Shown: positions 37,787 to 50,406 of the stretch, piece by piece | How positions within the stretch are numbered: the stretch's first letter is position 1 | Layout: every line of letters starts with the position of its first letter | NCBI GenBank assembly: GCA_034509925.1 | Contig: CM067531.1 | Span: 1,048,501 to 1,112,500 of the forward strand | From: Hirudinaria manillensis | Taxonomy: Eukaryota; Annelida; Clitellata; Hirudinida; Hirudinidae | Direction of reading: 5' to 3' | DNA: 64,000 bases | Position numbers and translations under genes: made by a program | The notes under the pieces: model-generated | The model's input: only the letters and a program-made list of their open reading frames with translations | Told to the model about the DNA's origin: nothing | Databases searched by the model: none

Positions 37787-39317
37787 TCATCCTCGTACAA
37801 CTTGCGAGTAAACGTCACCCAATGGTCCAATATTTTCCACAGGAGATTTGATTTCTTTCGAAGGGTGTGAAATGTTGACATACAAAAGACCGCTGGCATT
37901 TGTGGTGTCTTGGATCACTTCAACATAATAAGCTGAGTTTCCTTCTTCGATGATTTTGGAAGAAGATTTTGGAGGTTTTCCATATTTCTGGTCCTCTCTT
38001 CTAATTTTTCTCAAATTATCAGTATATTAGATTATTTCTCAATTAAATTAAAGACAAACATTTGTAAAATCAATATACTGCGTTAATCAATTTAATAAAA
38101 TTTAGAATATTTACTTTCTCTTACGACTTCTTATCCACAGCAAGGTTACGGATATCAATATCATTGATATCACAAGAACCGGCAAAATGATCCACAATGC
38201 GATGAAATCTATATTGTATCATGAAATAACTTATTAATTAAGTTCAATAATAATTTTTAAATTGCAATTTCACAAATTGATAATAGAACCGACGTTTACT
38301 ATGTCCTGATTTTTCTTTAAAATCCGACTCTTCAAGTTTTGGTTCTTAAATAAATACAAATTTTTAGCACTTAATTACTTCACAATAATCGCAAAATGGA
38401 GATTTACGTAAAATAAATTGTAAAGAAATATTTAATAATTTTGATTATGTTCTTATACAGTTTGGGCCACATTGGTACCACATTACAACATTGTTTTGTT
38501 AATGCTTGCCTGACAAATTGCCAACACAGATGTCCCACGTTTTAACAGATCTGTCCAACATATAAAGTGGATCATCCGGATTACTAATGAATCCATGAAT
38601 CCAGCAACCATTTAACGATGATTTCGATTTCCATTTCCACATCGCACATGGAATCTTTTCACATAAATCTAAACAATCCTTCTTGGTTTTCACTATTTTA
38701 TAATAATAGCTAGATACAATTCTAATATCTCCATGCAATGTAATTTTGGAATAGCAGTCTTAAAAACACAAAATAGATTGAGGTTAGAACACAATTGCAT
38801 TAGCAGTCATTAAGAATTTAAAAATTAATTTTACCTGTCATACAAACAATTGCGAATCGATCGCTCGCATTTATTCTTTCTCCCGTTTTACTTGGTGTAA
38901 ATAACTTCATACCATCAATTTCTTCGAAAAAGTGTCCCATAACTTTTATTTCTAGAAGCACTTAAACGAGTTTCAAATCCAATTAATATGAAATTACTTT
39001 TAATTACTAATTTTAAAAAATATTAAAAAAGCCATGACCTTTTTGATTTTTAATCCACTTCCAAGTATCTCCAACTTTCTCGGCATTCAAAATAAACTTT
39101 GTATCTTCTGGAAAAGAATGATTTGCAACAATTTTTTTCACGTTTCCTAAAACATTTTCGTCAACAAATTCAAGAAGCCAGCTTCCATGTTTTGCATCCT
39201 CGCAAATTTTCTGAGCCTCTTTGACATTATTAACGGTCACATTTGGTCCAAACAATAAGTTTCATATTTATAACAAGTAGCATACAGAGCCCCTAATACC
39301 AAACTGTAGTTTGACAT
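37787..39317 (-). pseudogene. R15: CTLD-PAN receptor with 10-bp deletion in exon 1
   Basis: All six exons are present: 39039..39317, 38835..38951, 38510..38758, 38300..38344, 38115..38208, 37787..38009. In exon 1 the ten bases that encode most of the LFSF part of CYEYETYCLFSFG are missing (YKYETYCL is followed directly by the GPNVT codons in another frame). Restoring ten bases would bring the total to a multiple of three, so the rest is intact. PAN: CLDLCEKIPCAMWKW, GCWIHGF. The intron after PAN begins GC (G|GCAAGC). The tail has LLYVNI (ITIM consensus with I) and ends with GPLGDVYSQV. Either a recent pseudogene, a null allele, or an assembly error; the intact remainder argues that the lesion is young. 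Confidence 0.8.
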
Positions 39318-40722
39318 AACTGTAAAACAAAGAAAGATGTTAAGCATTTACTTAATTTTAATGCTTCCAATCATCATTCAACTTTATTTGACTGTTAATT
39401 TTTAGATCCCCATACGTCCATGAAATTTCAGATAAGGATATAAATTTCAATTCCTCTTTCGCTATCAAAACTTAAATTAAACACTAATTGATGTAAAACG
39501 CGATGTTCATTTGCGTAACAAAATAATTTTCAATCGAATATTCACTAGATTATTTAATATTGATATTTGATATTTTGATATTTTTCCACAGAAATGTCAG
39601 AATTTAATTTTTAATTTACACAAATTTAGTTACAGGTAAATTGAGATTTAAAATACTATCTAAGCTTCCATCTTGGGAAAAGACGCCATAATTCTTTCGT
39701 GGCCGTCTCTCCTAATTATACGAAAAAAGAACCAATTAACAAATTCCCTGGATCGATAAACGATTAACCAACCACTGAGAATTGTGTGTTTGTATTTATT
39801 TCGTTGGTATTTTGTTGCACACCCCGCGATTCTTATTAAGATCTGAAGGCACTCCTTAATCCAATTACGGCTGTTGTTGTTGTTACTGTCGCCACTTACA
39901 AGAACTGTATTCCATTCGCCAATCCTGCTCCGACACGAGGAATACAGAAGTAAGAAAATTAATTGTTTATACTCCAATTACTTAAACCAATCTAACTTTA
40001 TTTTTATATTTAGACTGAGTGGCTATTGTGAAACTGTTAATTAAATCGTTAATTAAAAGTATTTGAAAAATATTTATTTAGTTTACCAGTTAAGGTAAAT
40101 AATGTTCCACTATATTTAATTCGCAATCATCATTAAAGACAAAGTGAAAATAAGATGTTCCTATTTTGAGAAGCCAATTATTTTTTTTTTAAATTGGCCA
40201 GAAGTGAAAGCTGTAATTAAACAATCAAATGAGATCAATGATTGCACATCGATGTACATCGGGCCTTGCCTACGTCCAGAATATGAGGTGTGTTGTCAAC
40301 AATAACATAAAAATAAGACAACGAAAAGCATGTTGTCCAAAGCTGTTACCGAATTCTGACTTGTATTTTATATTAAAATCTAATTCGATAGTATTAAATT
40401 AGTTATTATTAAAAAATAATAATTACATTATCATCATGAGCTGTGGTAAATAACATCATCATAATCTGTTAACATCCTGGTTGCCCCAACGTTATGAATT
40501 CTGTTTCGTCATATTTTAAAGTCAAAGTTAAATTGACCCTAGGAGTTTATTTTGTTGTTTTTAGGTCCATTTATTTCATTGTGTTATGTACATAATTGTT
40601 TGTTTAATATTGTACATGTCTAATTTGCTATTTTGATTGTTTCAGTTGCTTTAACACTTTAATAAACTCATAAAAAAATTTTTAATTAAAAGAGTAGATT
40701 TATAATAAACATGGCTGTTCTG
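39318..40722. other. Intergenic spacer R15-R16
   Basis: No family exon. An unrecognised 105-codon frame (39660..39977, minus) overlaps a slightly GC-richer patch; I cannot assign it and do not call it a gene. Confidence 0.45.
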
Positions 40723-42591
40723 TTATCGAAGCACTTCAGTGTAAACATCGCCCAATGGTCCGACATAATTCTTCGGAGTTTTGGAAGAATGGAAACACAA
40801 ATCAGCATAAGTCAGGTCGCTTGTGTTTGGTTGGTAAACGTCAACGTAATTGGATGGTGTTCCTCTTTGGCTAATTGCACTGTTTGGGGATTTCCCAGAT
40901 TTCTGGCCATCTATCCCAATTCTGAAAATAGACATTAAATTAGCATAACATAAATTAGCATTGCGGCTGCAAATATTTGTAGTTATCATTTCTCTAGAGA
41001 CTTATTTAGAAAAATTATTTATAAAACTTTAAAACTAAAAAGAAAATTTAAAACTGTTGGTTAATGGTTGTGGTTAATAATTTTAAATTTATTTATTTTT
41101 AATTGATTAAATAAACGCTTTACCTCTTCACACATTTTCTCCATATTATTACTGCAACAACCAGCGCCGTTGAAATAATGAGAAATGGCAAAATGATGAA
41201 GAGGACAATTAAACCTATTTTTGAAATAAAGATTAAATTTATTTTTTGAAAGTAATTTAACCACAAAAATAATCCTCTCTGCTGATACTATTTAACTTAT
41301 TTAATCAAATAATTTACTGCTTGAATACATTTTTCAAAACCATGGAGGAATACTTTTGTCATCTTCTGATTCTCCAGCATTATTTAATTCGTCACGTTCC
41401 GACCCTAAATAACCATAAATAAACATAAAATGTTCAATCTAATATTCATAATAATAGAAATTAAAAATGATAATCTCTGATAATATACACATTATGTAAA
41501 TTCATTAAGTTCTCCAGACAACTGCAAAAATCTTAAGATACTAAAATATCATTTTATAGTTCCATTAATGTTGCGTTATTAATAAAATGAATACCACATT
41601 TGTGCCAGTCATACCTGACATGTATCCAATACATTTGTCATTGGTTTTTGCAGATCTGTTCAATAAATATAAGGTGGAGGTAGGATTACTAAGTATTTGG
41701 ACCATTGAATCATGAATCCAACATCCATAAAACAGTTTATTCGTTTCCCAACTCCAAGCTGCACAACTTGATCGCTCACATATCTCTAAACATTGTTCTT
41801 TTGTTTTTAAAGGTTCGTAATTTCCGATTGCAGATTTTGTGCTTTCATGTTCAGTCATTTTGGAATAACATCCTTAAAAACATAATTTAATAATTGCTGC
41901 AACAATCAATCTGTATGTATATATATATATATATACCAACAAACAATCAATATATATATATATTTATAACGCAGAGACAAAAGCAAAACTCCAAAGATTT
42001 CAGTCTTTTACAAAAATTGTTACATTTACCTGTCATGCATATAATTATAAAACCCTCTCTTTTCATTTTATGTTTTCCTGTTTTCTTTGGTTTATATAAT
42101 TTTATTCCATTAATTTCATTCAGGAATTTTGTCGCGAGTGAAAATTCTGCAATTATTAAAAAATGCAAATATTAAAGATCGTTGCTAAAAAATATATTTT
42201 ATCATAATTAATGTTTTCAAAAGTTAAAAACCGGATACACATCACCATTTAGGCTTTTAATCCATTTCCACCTGTTTCTCACTTTTTCAGCATTCAATAT
42301 CAATGTTGTATCCTCTGGAAAAGAATGTTTAGCAACAAATTCATCCACATTCTTTAAAGTTCTATCATCAACAATTTCCAGAAGCCAGCTTCCATTTTTT
42401 GCATCCTCGCAAATTTTCTGAGCGTCACTGACATTATTAACGGTCACATTTGGTCCGAACGAAAACAAACAATAAGTTTCATATTCATAACATGTCGAAT
42501 ATAAGACTCCAAAGACGAAATTGTAAGTTGAAATAGTCGCAAAAAATAAAATAATTTTAAACCCCGTTATCTTTAAAACAAACATTTTCAC
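40723..42591 (-). CDS. R16: CTLD-PAN receptor with ITIM tail (pair of R18)
   Basis: Six exons give 353 residues: 42246..42591, 42030..42146, 41615..41872, 41354..41404, 41124..41214, 40723..40921. Signal peptide KIILFFATISTYNFVFG; CTLD-like domain CYEYETYCLFSFG to FIIICMTG with EINGIKLYKPKKTGKH (about 29-154). PAN domain (155-240) has CYSKMTEHESTKS, CLEICERSSCAAWSW and GCWIHDS. Acidic linker of 17 residues, TM LIVLFIILPFLIISTALVV. The 66-residue tail has DVYQPN, LTYADL (exact ITIM) and the shared end GPLGDVYTEVLR, giving two tyrosine motifs about 20 residues apart, the usual spacing of ITIM pairs. Ectodomain nearly identical to R18. Confidence 0.88.
41918..41963. repeat. (AT)n tracts in R16 intron
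   Basis: Two AT/TA dinucleotide tracts between exons 2 and 3 of R16. Confidence 0.8.
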
Positions 42592-43320
42592 AAATTTAAA
42601 TAATGCTTCAAATTAATCTGTTACCATACTAATGATTTGACAACTGCCTTTTTAAAAGTCTTTATAAGACCATAAAATATCACGTACGAACAAAATTGTC
42701 ATTTCCTATTTCGCTATCGCGGAACTAAACTATTAGCAATTTATAATCTAACTTTTGCTTTTTTAATCATGGTTATAATAAGCATAGGTTAATTCCTTGA
42801 TAAATGATTTTAGCTAGATGGATAACATGAAAATGTTGAATTTATATGTTCGGTTATTCTAACAATAACTTATTATAATTATTTTGTTTTATTAATTTAT
42901 TTTAATTTTAATTATATTTATTTTTAATTTTTTTTGAATAAATGTAAATAGCCATATAAATTTAAATTCATATAAACACTGAACTGCTTCTTAATTACTT
43001 GATTAACTTGTTTATTGTCTTTTCGTTCTTTGTGAAATGGTTCTACATTTATATGTTTAGAATCGAAATCATTAGTTGAGACCAATTAGGTATTACATCA
43101 AAGTCATAATAGGACTGTTGCCCAAAATAATTGTTCCTGATTCACATAGGATGACAAACATCTTTTGCAAATAATTACTTAATAAAAATCCATAGCTCGT
43201 CAAACTTCCAATTAAAAAACTATTATCTCCATAATTTTTACACATTCACAGGTATATTTATTAAACATATATTATTACAATTTCACATTTATATATATTA
43301 TATGTTGGTCCACATTGTCA
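42592..43320. other. Intergenic spacer R16-R17
   Basis: AT-rich, no exon recognised. Confidence 0.5.
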
Positions 43321-45146
43321 TCATTGTGTGGATATTTTATTATTCTTGTCTACTTCAGTATACTGCTGTCCAATTGGACCACATCTTTTTGGTCCTTTAA
43401 GCTCCTTTTCTACGTTGTAGTATGCATGTAATTCTGTTGTCGATGCGTTGTTTTCATTTTGTTGCGAGGAAGAATTTTTTATGTTCTGTGAGGGTTTGTA
43501 TGTTCCAAAATCTTCAGGATTATCAGATATTTCTTTTCTCCTAAAATAAATTTATATTAAAATAAGTATTCAAGTTGGAAATTCTGAAGTTAAAGTATCA
43601 ACATATCAACGTATATCTTAAATGCAGATGTAAAGGCTTGATCTTTACTTACCTTTTATAGAAGAAGACGACTAGGATGATGATTACTATTAATAAACTA
43701 ACGATTAATATGATCGGAACCAAAATCTGAACAAGGTTTTCTGTTAAGATAAATAAATTAATTAATTTTATTATTAAATTTAAAAGATTATTATATATAA
43801 TTTATTCATGAATATTCATTCATAAATTAATCGGTGTCAGATTGACTTGAATTACTTGAATCGTTAAGAAATTCTTTCTGGTCTGATTCCTTGGAATTGT
43901 CAAAAGCTACAAAACATTTACAAACAAAATTATTTCATTTGATTTTGAGAAATTTCATCGCTTATATTCGTCTAATATTAATTTTAAATGCACAAAAATC
44001 GTTGTTTATCATATTTTCTAATGTTTGTGTTCCTGATTTGATTCTATATGATAATACCTATTAAAGTTAATTATAATAACATTTTTGTAGCTCTTAAAGT
44101 AATAAATTTTAAATCTAAAATATAATTATATCTTCTATACATTATATAACTTATATATATTATATAGCTATAAGACCATATCCTGGTGTTAAAGCAGTTT
44201 ATTATACTGATAAATTCTAAAATGTACTTAAGCAAATTAAATCACAATCAGTTGAAGTAAACATAAGCTTATTGAAATGATTCTCACCTCTAGCAATGCA
44301 TATCTGAACTGTCTTTTCTGATCGATCAATTTTGTGGTGAGATGTTGTGTTTTCTCCCGCAAGTTTGGAAGCATTATATGGATATTTATGGATCCAACAG
44401 CCATGAAATGCAGCTCCAAAGGTCCAATCAACTGATGGACACGTGATGTTTTTCACGCAAAATTCTTGACATTTTTCAATTGTTGTTATGTCTAAGTGAT
44501 GATAAGAAGATTCTGCAAGCATCCGAGTTTGATTAATATCAGTCCAATTTGCCCGACAATCTGTGGAAAGTTAAATTAAGTTTTAAATTAGTTTTTCAAT
44601 TCAAATGAAACAAATCAGGTTAATGTCGAAGATAAATAAATATACATTAACTAATAAACAATCGTATCTCACTCACCCGTCAAGCAAACTACCGAATAGT
44701 TGGAATAAAATCCAGAATCACTATAAAGCATAAATGTGTCCCTCACATTGTAAAAGGTTTGAACTCCTTACAATAATTTCTGTATTCAGTATTTTAATTT
44801 AATCATATTATGATAACAACTTACTAGTATTGCTTTTCTTCCAATACCAGTTTCCATTTCGATTGAAAGCGTTGAGAATGACATTGGAGATGGAATGGTT
44901 GTTAATGAATTCAATAAAAACCTCTTTAACTCTTTCATCTCCTAATTCAACAGGCCAACTGTCGTTTTTAATTTCACTGCATTTCAATTGAGCTTCTGAT
45001 AAACTGGAGACTCTGACTTCATTTCCTTCAGAGAACAAACAAAATGTTTCGTAAGGACTACACCATCCGTAATGCTCAATACCTGTAGAATGAGCAGAGA
45101 ATAACAGTACGACAAATAATATATATTTCCGTATCATGTCCTTCAA
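43321..45146 (-). CDS. R17: class B CTLD-PAN receptor
   Basis: Six exons give 347 residues: 44825..45146, 44677..44766, 44288..44560, 43856..43906, 43653..43740, 43321..43540. CTLD-like domain starts WCSPYETFCLFSEGNEV and ends YSVVCLTG at about 137; the second half of exon 1 is almost identical in DNA to R10, R19 and R23. PAN domain (138-228): CRANWTDIN, CQEFCVKNITCPSVDW, HGCWIHKYPYNASKL, HHKIDR. Linker 17 residues, TM ILVPIILIVSLLIVIIIL. The 73-residue tail has AYYNVE and GPIGQQYTEVD, a variant of the shared GPxGDxYxxV motif placed ten residues from the end. R19 is the closest relative, with the same tail layout. Signalling sign uncertain: no exact ITIM. Confidence 0.87.
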
Positions 45147-45721
45147 GTACTCATTAAAGTAATTTTAAATTCTTTTCTTAAAATTAAATTCTACTTAATT
45201 CAAATTGATTTCTTTTGACAAAATCTTTCACAACGATTTATTGACATTGCGACAAGCCCTCTAGTAAATAGGTTGGCTCGATTTCTTTGTTAGTCAGAGC
45301 ACTCAGTGAGCTCTGAGCTCAACAATGCAATACAATCACTTAATTTCCAGCAGAATAATGGTTGGGTCTTGAGAAACTTTAAAATTTTGAAAGCTATTAT
45401 TGGCAACTACTTAATATTCTATGTGTAAATATACATCTCTGAAGAATCAGGATTCATATTTTCAAGCCAAATATCAGTTTTATTTGACAGTAAAGAATAT
45501 TGTCAAAGCTAAATGCATTGTAAAGTAATATTCAATAAAATTGTTACATCGATTAAAAGCCAGTTAACCAATTAACTTTTTAATTCATTGATATAATCGG
45601 ATTGAAGGGTTATGATTACAGAATAACAAATACGTTCGTAAATTTTGAAACATTTGCAATAAATTTTAATAATTCGTATATATTATTTTATTGAATTATT
45701 CGAGAATTAGAGTTAGGCTTT
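45147..45721. other. Spacer R17-R18
   Basis: No exon recognised. Confidence 0.5.
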
Positions 45722-48011
45722 TCACATCGTAACATTTACGTAGACTCTCTTTGCCAAATCTTGATACATGGTCTCGTAGTCATTGTTCATACTTCTGAGG
45801 TTTTCATAATTATTTAACCTCGTATCGTCCACAGTTGTGCTTCTATTCCAATTTCCCTCAGGATTTATGTGGCTGATGAAAATAATAAGTTTCAAATTGA
45901 TTTCTTTGTTCTTATTCTATAGTACAATCAATCGAGCAACGATAACAAATGTATGTAATTATTTTCAATTTTTAATTATTTTTTCTTATTTTTGTAATTA
46001 TTTTCTCATTTCAATTACCTCTATCCATTTATAATTAAGTTAGTTACTAAAACTTATGCATAATCACTGTTCAATGATTATATTACCAGTTAGTAGAATT
46101 TTTTAGCTATTTAATAGACATAAATATTAATAATAACCTATAAGTCGCAATTATAAATTATTATTATTATTTTTGTATATATCAACATGATAGTTTGTCA
46201 TCAATTCTTTAAATAAAATATAATTTTATTTTTTGTTAATTTTATTTATTTAAAATTTATTTAAAATCGAACTCTTAACCTCCTACATCTTCTCCACCAC
46301 ATTGTTGAACCAACCACTAGCGCTGAAATGGCAAGAACCGACAAAATGATGTACAGGACAACGAAACCTATATTCGGAATGTCATTTAAAATCATTTTTT
46401 AAAATATATTTATATAAAACAGGCTTATTATTTATCTCCATTTCAAAGTGCATCACTTAATTTAACAAATCTTAGTTCAAAAACTACAACTACACACTAC
46501 TGGGCTGCAAACCTTTATTATCTTCCGATTCCCCAGTAAAATCTGATCTTTCAAATCCTGGCTCTATAACAAACATATATTGTCTGTTACATATAATAAT
46601 GAATTTTTTTGAATATGTCTATAACACATTAACTATTATTTGATGTGCTAAGGCTGTGATGAAGATTTTCGATAAGATCATGCAAATTTATTAACAACTC
46701 TTGAGTAACAATATCAAACCATTGAAATATAACTATTTCGATACTATTAGCGTCTGAGGTCATGCTATTCATACCTGATATATTTCCAATACATTTCTCC
46801 TCTGTTTTTGCAGATTTCTTCAATAAATATAAGGTGGAAGAACGATTACTATATCTATGGTTAGTATTATATATTGGGCTTATTGATTCATGAATCCGAC
46901 ATCCTTGAAAAAACATATTCGTTTCCCAACTCCAAGCTGTACAACGTGATCGCTCACATATCTCTAAACATTCTTCTTTTGTTTTAAAAGGTCTGTAATT
47001 TCCGATCACAGATTTTGTGCTTTCAAATTCAGTCATTCCGGAATAACACTCTTAAAAACGTAATATATTAATTGCTGCAACAATCAATATATCTATATTA
47101 TTGGATTCCTGCATCCAGATAATTAATGAATAAATAAATTATATTGCTAATTAAATAATTTAACAAAAAAAATTATTGTTCAGGGTACTATTCAGAGTAT
47201 TTGGTTGTGAACCTCGACAAATAGAGTAATCTAGAAAAGCAGAGGCAGAGTAAGAGAAACATCAGATTCCAAGACTTAGACAATTAAGCATTGTATATCC
47301 CCCAAGCCATCTGAACGCTTTCAATAAACCTGACCTTCCATAATTAGTTTGAGGACTCCGGTTATTAAAATATGTATTTTAATATTATACATTGTATTAG
47401 AAACCGCAGCCAAATCTTCAATAGATTTACTTTACAGAAATTGTAACATTTACCTGTCATGCAAATAATTATAAATCCATATCTCTTGAATTTATATAGT
47501 CCTGTTTTCTTTGGTTTATATAATCTTATTCCATTAATTTCATACAGGAATTGTGACATGATTGAAAATTCTGCATTCATTAAAGAAGGCAAATATTAAG
47601 GATCGTTGCTAAACGATATATTCAAATCATAATTAATGTTATAAAAACATAAAAAACCAGACACACATCACCATTTTGGCTTTTAATCCATTTCCACTTG
47701 TTTTTAACTTTTTCAGCATTCAAAATCAATGTTGTATCCTCTAGAAAGGAATGTTTATCAACAAATTCATCCACATTCTTTAGAGTTCTATTATCAACAA
47801 TTTCCAAAAGCCAGCTTCCATTTTTTGCATCCTCGCAAATTTTATGAGCCTCTTTGACATTAGTAACGGTCACACTTGGTCCGAACGAAAACAAACAATA
47901 AGTTTCATATTCATAACATGTCGAGTATAAGACCCCAAAGACGAAATTGTAGGTTAAAATATTAGCAAAAAATAAACTAATTTTAATCATTGTTATCTTT
48001 AAAATAATCAT
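45722..48011 (-). CDS. R18: CTLD-PAN receptor with ITAM-like tail (pair of R16)
   Basis: Six exons give 340 residues: 47672..48011, 47454..47570, 46775..47050, 46513..46563, 46280..46367, 45722..45872. Signal peptide and CTLD-like domain are close to R16 (CYEYETYCLFSFG, EINGIRLYKPKKTGLY, FIIICMTG). PAN domain has CYSGMTEFESTKS, CLEICERSRCTAWSW and GCRIHES, with R replacing the near-invariant W of GCWIH, and a short insertion before LYLLKKSAK. The tail (49 residues) is unrelated to R16: NNYENLRSMNNDYETMYQDL, then RVYVNV. YENL-x6-YETM matches ITAM spacing with M at the end (YxxM also fits a PI3K p85 site); YVNV fits Grb2. An activating or adaptor-recruiting role is inferred. It most resembles the R10 tail in layout. 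Confidence 0.85.
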
Positions 48012-48523
48012 TTTTTCAACTTAATTAATTCTTGTCACTAGACTATTAACTTGGCTCTTAACCCTCAAATCCGTAAAGCACATCATTCATCTTCTATAAT
48101 TATGATGACTTAATGCACAGGCGAGAGTTTCATTTCCTATTTCTCTATCTGGGAAACACTTAACATTAGCAAATTACAGCCTATCTGTTACTTTCTTTTA
48201 CCTAACCATATATTCAACGAAGGTTAATTGTAATTTAAAGAAATTATTTTGAGTGCATTTATGACTAATTTTTTATTTAAAATAACTAATTTTATCAAAT
48301 TAAGTAACTTCTTTCAAATATCTATTGAATTTTTAATTAAAGTTACAAAAACACATAATTCCTAATACAATTATGATTAAAACTGAAAGCAACCTCTTGA
48401 AAAAAGTCGATTTTATTTTCCTATCAACAAATAAATTTTTTAATAATAAAAATTTCTAAATAATAAAATGCATTTTCAATTGGCTGGCATTGGGTTCTCC
48501 ATGTTTGTTGGTTCATACTGCCA
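48012..48523. other. Spacer R18-R19
   Basis: No exon recognised. Confidence 0.5.
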
Positions 48524-50406
48524 TCAAAAGACGATTTTCTTATCACTTATGTCGACCTCTGTATACTGGTCACCCCTCGGACCAAGGTATCTGTTTGGTT
48601 CTTGTTTAATTTCTTCTGAATTGTAGTAAATATGTATTTGCTTTGTCGGTGCTTTGTTTGTATCTTGTTGCGACTGGGAATTTTCTCCGTTTTCTGATAC
48701 TTTGCAGGCCCCGCAATCTTCGGTATTGATGGATTTCTTGGTTCTCCTGATAATAAAATTCAAGTCACGAGTATTTAAATTATTGTTGAATTCAGAAATT
48801 TTTTTATCTTATAGATTAATATGCATCTCATACCTTACCTCTTGTAAAGGATGACGATCAAGATGATGATAATTAAAATACTGCTAATCAAAATAATTGG
48901 AACTAATATTTCGACTAGTTTTGCTGTAAATATAAATTAATTCTGTAAAATTATTTAAATTAAATATTAATAATTAATGAAGTTACAACGATTATTAAAA
49001 TTACAGTACCTGGTTTAGTCTGTGATTCAGCTTCAGTTGATTTCTCAAGAAAGATGAAGTCTAAAAAATGGTTTAATACGAAAATTATTGAATAATATCT
49101 TGTAGGATTATTCTCTTTTAAATCTCCGACAATTCGTTTTTGTCAATTTCAGAATTTGTTTACTTAAAATAAAGATGTTATTTAAATATATTATTTAGTT
49201 TTAATAAATATTTATCTCTATCATGTCTCAAATTTTGTGTAAGCTATCTATTCCTAAACGTGTCCATTTTCATATAATTTTGTTTGTTAGTTTGTTTTTT
49301 TAATCAAAACAAAAATAACTTCTGCTAAAGAATTGTCAAAGCATTAATTGGAAAAATGTAACCTTTGCCGATGCATATTTCAGTCGACTTTACTGTCCGT
49401 TCAATTGAATAGTGAGATATATTTTTATTAGAAACGAGTTGAGAAGCATTATATGGATACTTATGAATCCAGCAACCATGAAATTGTGTTCCATAAGTCC
49501 AATCAATTGATGAACAATTGATGTCCTTCTCACAAAATTCTAAGCAATTTTCTATTGACTCTAAAGTGGGATGGTGTGAGTTTATATCTTCCTTTTGTAA
49601 CTGACTCTGATTAAGAACAGTCCAATTAGCCCGACAATCTGTTTCCGTAGAATTGGTGTGTTTACTTTACCACTTGATTGACGTTCGAGATGATTTGTTC
49701 GATGTTTTACCGCGGGCCACGGTAATGACAACAGAGATTAATTGTGTTCAAAACGAGGCTTGCAATGCCATTAGCGCTTCGGAGGACATGGAGAAAAGGC
49801 ATCTAGGAGCCACGTCAAATACAGAAATCGAAAGTTAATTTAAGCAAAAATACAGATGGTTTTCAGGTTGGAGTTAAATTATTTTTTAAAAACAGTCATA
49901 TAAATACAAACTCACCAGTCATGCAAACTACCGAATAATAGGAATACATTTCGGAATTGTTATAAAATAAAGATCTTTCATAATTTGAACAAATGGAACA
50001 CCTTGGTAAAGTAATTTCTGTTACAATTAAACATACATAAAAATGTAACGTTGGCTTAATCATATCGTGATAACAACTCACTAGTATTGTTTTTCTTCCA
50101 ATACCAGGTTCCATTTCGATTGAAAGCGTTGAGAATGACATTGGAGATGGAATGGTTGTTAATGAATTCAATAAAAACCTCTTTAACTCTCTCATCTCCT
50201 AATTCAACAGGCCAACTGTCGTTTTTAATTTCACTGCATTTCAATTGAGCTTCTGATAAACTGGAGACTCTGACTTCATTCCCTTCAGAGAACAAACAGA
50301 ATGTGTCGTAAGAACTACACCATCCGTAAAGTTCTTTCGATGACGTAATTTGTATAAAAAATAATAGTATAACTAAAGATGGAGACAGTATTTTCATTTT
50401 ACGCAA
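48524..50406 (-). CDS. R19: class B CTLD-PAN receptor
   Basis: Six exons give 353 residues: 50082..50406, 49916..50017, 49363..49638, 49010..49060, 48839..48923, 48524..48746. Start is Met1 (50406) or Met4 (50397). CTLD-like part WCSSYDTFCLFSEGNEV to YSVVCMTG (to 142). The PAN exon has no internal Met early on but is fully open: CRANWTVLN, CLEFCEKDINCSSIDW, HGCWIHKYPYNASQL, ICIG. TM ILVPIILISSILIIIIL. The 74-residue tail has HIYYNSEE and GPRGDQYTEVDIS, the shared motif, as in R17. The intron between exons 2 and 3 holds a GC-richer insert (49641..49845). Confidence 0.87.
49641..49845. other. GC-richer insert in R19 intron 2
   Basis: About 200 bp of clearly higher GC content interrupts the AT-rich intron. 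It is open on the plus strand for 61 codons (from 49653), with no family resemblance. I do not recognise it; a small inserted element or a captured fragment is possible. Confidence 0.4.

Noticed and set aside
39660..39977. 105-codon minus frame
   Set aside because: No family motif, no recognisable domain, composition slightly different but not clearly coding; left as unassigned.
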